A DNA stretch of 5,527 bases from Actinomycetes bacterium. GTDB taxonomy: Bacteria > Actinomycetota > Acidimicrobiia > Acidimicrobiales > Microtrichaceae. The notes under the pieces are model-generated. The model made no database searches, was not told the DNA's origin, and saw nothing but the letters and a program-made list of their open reading frames with translations. Where the stretch lies: the NCBI GenBank assembly GCA_023427825.1, contig JAEZAI010000447.1, forward strand, positions 1 to 5,527, written 5' to 3'. Of the stretch, positions 5,514 to 5,527 are shown one piece after another (the stretch's first letter is position 1; every line of letters begins with the position of its first letter). Position numbers and translations under genes: made by a program.

Positions 5514-5527
5514 GGTCATGATCCGGC
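4962..5527 (-). CDS. ade: Adenine deaminase, C-terminal part (5' end outside window)
   Basis: Adenine deaminase hydrolyses adenine to hypoxanthine and ammonia in the cytoplasm (purine salvage and catabolism). Only the C-terminal domain typical of this amidohydrolase family is visible, about 188 codons; the metal-binding catalytic barrel would lie beyond the right edge. Family blocks, counted from the first visible Met (5517-5519): V-V-H-R-P-G-R at 27-33, then G-A-I-A-T-T-V-S-H-D-T-H-N at 52-64, the hallmark H-D-x-H-N (5328-5342); A-A-A-N-R with G-G-G; L-P-V-A-G-I-L-S; and L-T-D-L-G-V-V-D near the end. The ATG at 5517-5519 is probably internal: the frame stays open through it to the edge (R-I-M-T-S-W) and family members need some 400 more residues. 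The usual F-M-T-L-S-F segment reads L-M-Q-V-M-A-S-S-L here, so this is a divergent subfamily. It converges on the lipoprotein gene and its stop is TGA at 4964-4962. Confidence 0.87.
   Translation of the reverse strand, partial: RIMTSWGQLDVDVVDGAVVLPDGAILQAVVHRPGRIEPEVRLTVATGWGDPWTGAIATTVSHDTHNLVVFGRHPDAMAAAANRVIADGGGVAVAVPPEGAGGDAEVAASIALPVAGILSPLPCEEVAALQDAVEAAAARVGLPPGALSQPLMQVMASSLACLPGPHLTDLGVVDGDLGVLVTDLVVG

Noticed and set aside
4962..5519. ade fragment as a complete small 185-residue gene starting at the ATG at 5517-5519
   Set aside because: The frame is open through that ATG to the window edge, no start signals are visible, and the family needs the catalytic domain upstream.

Overview
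The window is strongly GC-rich, uses GTG starts and has almost no ribosome-binding sites in front of its genes. Together with the galU-moeA order, which is also seen in mycobacteria, this points to a high-GC actinobacterium. An Acidimicrobiia-like lineage is possible, but that finer placement is only inference.

Layout. Positions 2-664 (+) hold the C-terminal part of galU (UTP-glucose-1-phosphate uridylyltransferase), cut by the window edge. Positions 751-1956 (+) hold a complete moeA (molybdopterin molybdenumtransferase). Positions 2046-3068 (+) hold a complete moaA (GTP 3',8-cyclase). moeA and moaA are separated by a long hairpin-forming inverted repeat (1965-2020) that runs up to the moaA promoter. 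A -10-like hexamer lies exactly 6 nt before the GTG of both moeA and moaA, so both are probably read from leaderless mRNAs. From 3192 (+) there is a secreted lipoprotein that I read as a bacterial pepsin-type aspartic peptidase. It has two D-T-G motifs and two psi-loop glycines at nearly the same mutual spacing as in pepsin, behind a Thr/Pro linker and an unrecognised N-terminal region. On the minus strand, 4962-5527 is the C-terminal part of an adenine deaminase (ade), cut by the right edge and convergent with the lipoprotein gene.

How the genes fit together. MoaA carries out the first step of molybdenum cofactor synthesis and MoeA the last, so they form a functional pair. GalU makes UDP-glucose for envelope polysaccharides and shares only neighbourhood with them. 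The lipoprotein and ade have no evident link to cofactor synthesis.

The most unusual points are the pepsin-like lipoprotein and the absence of a stop codon at its expected end. Its frame stays open through a hairpin between the convergent genes and then about 550 bp antisense to ade. It closes only at the complement of an ade serine codon, so that tail is probably not a selected protein sequence. No tRNA, rRNA, CRISPR array, insertion sequence or integrase gene was seen.
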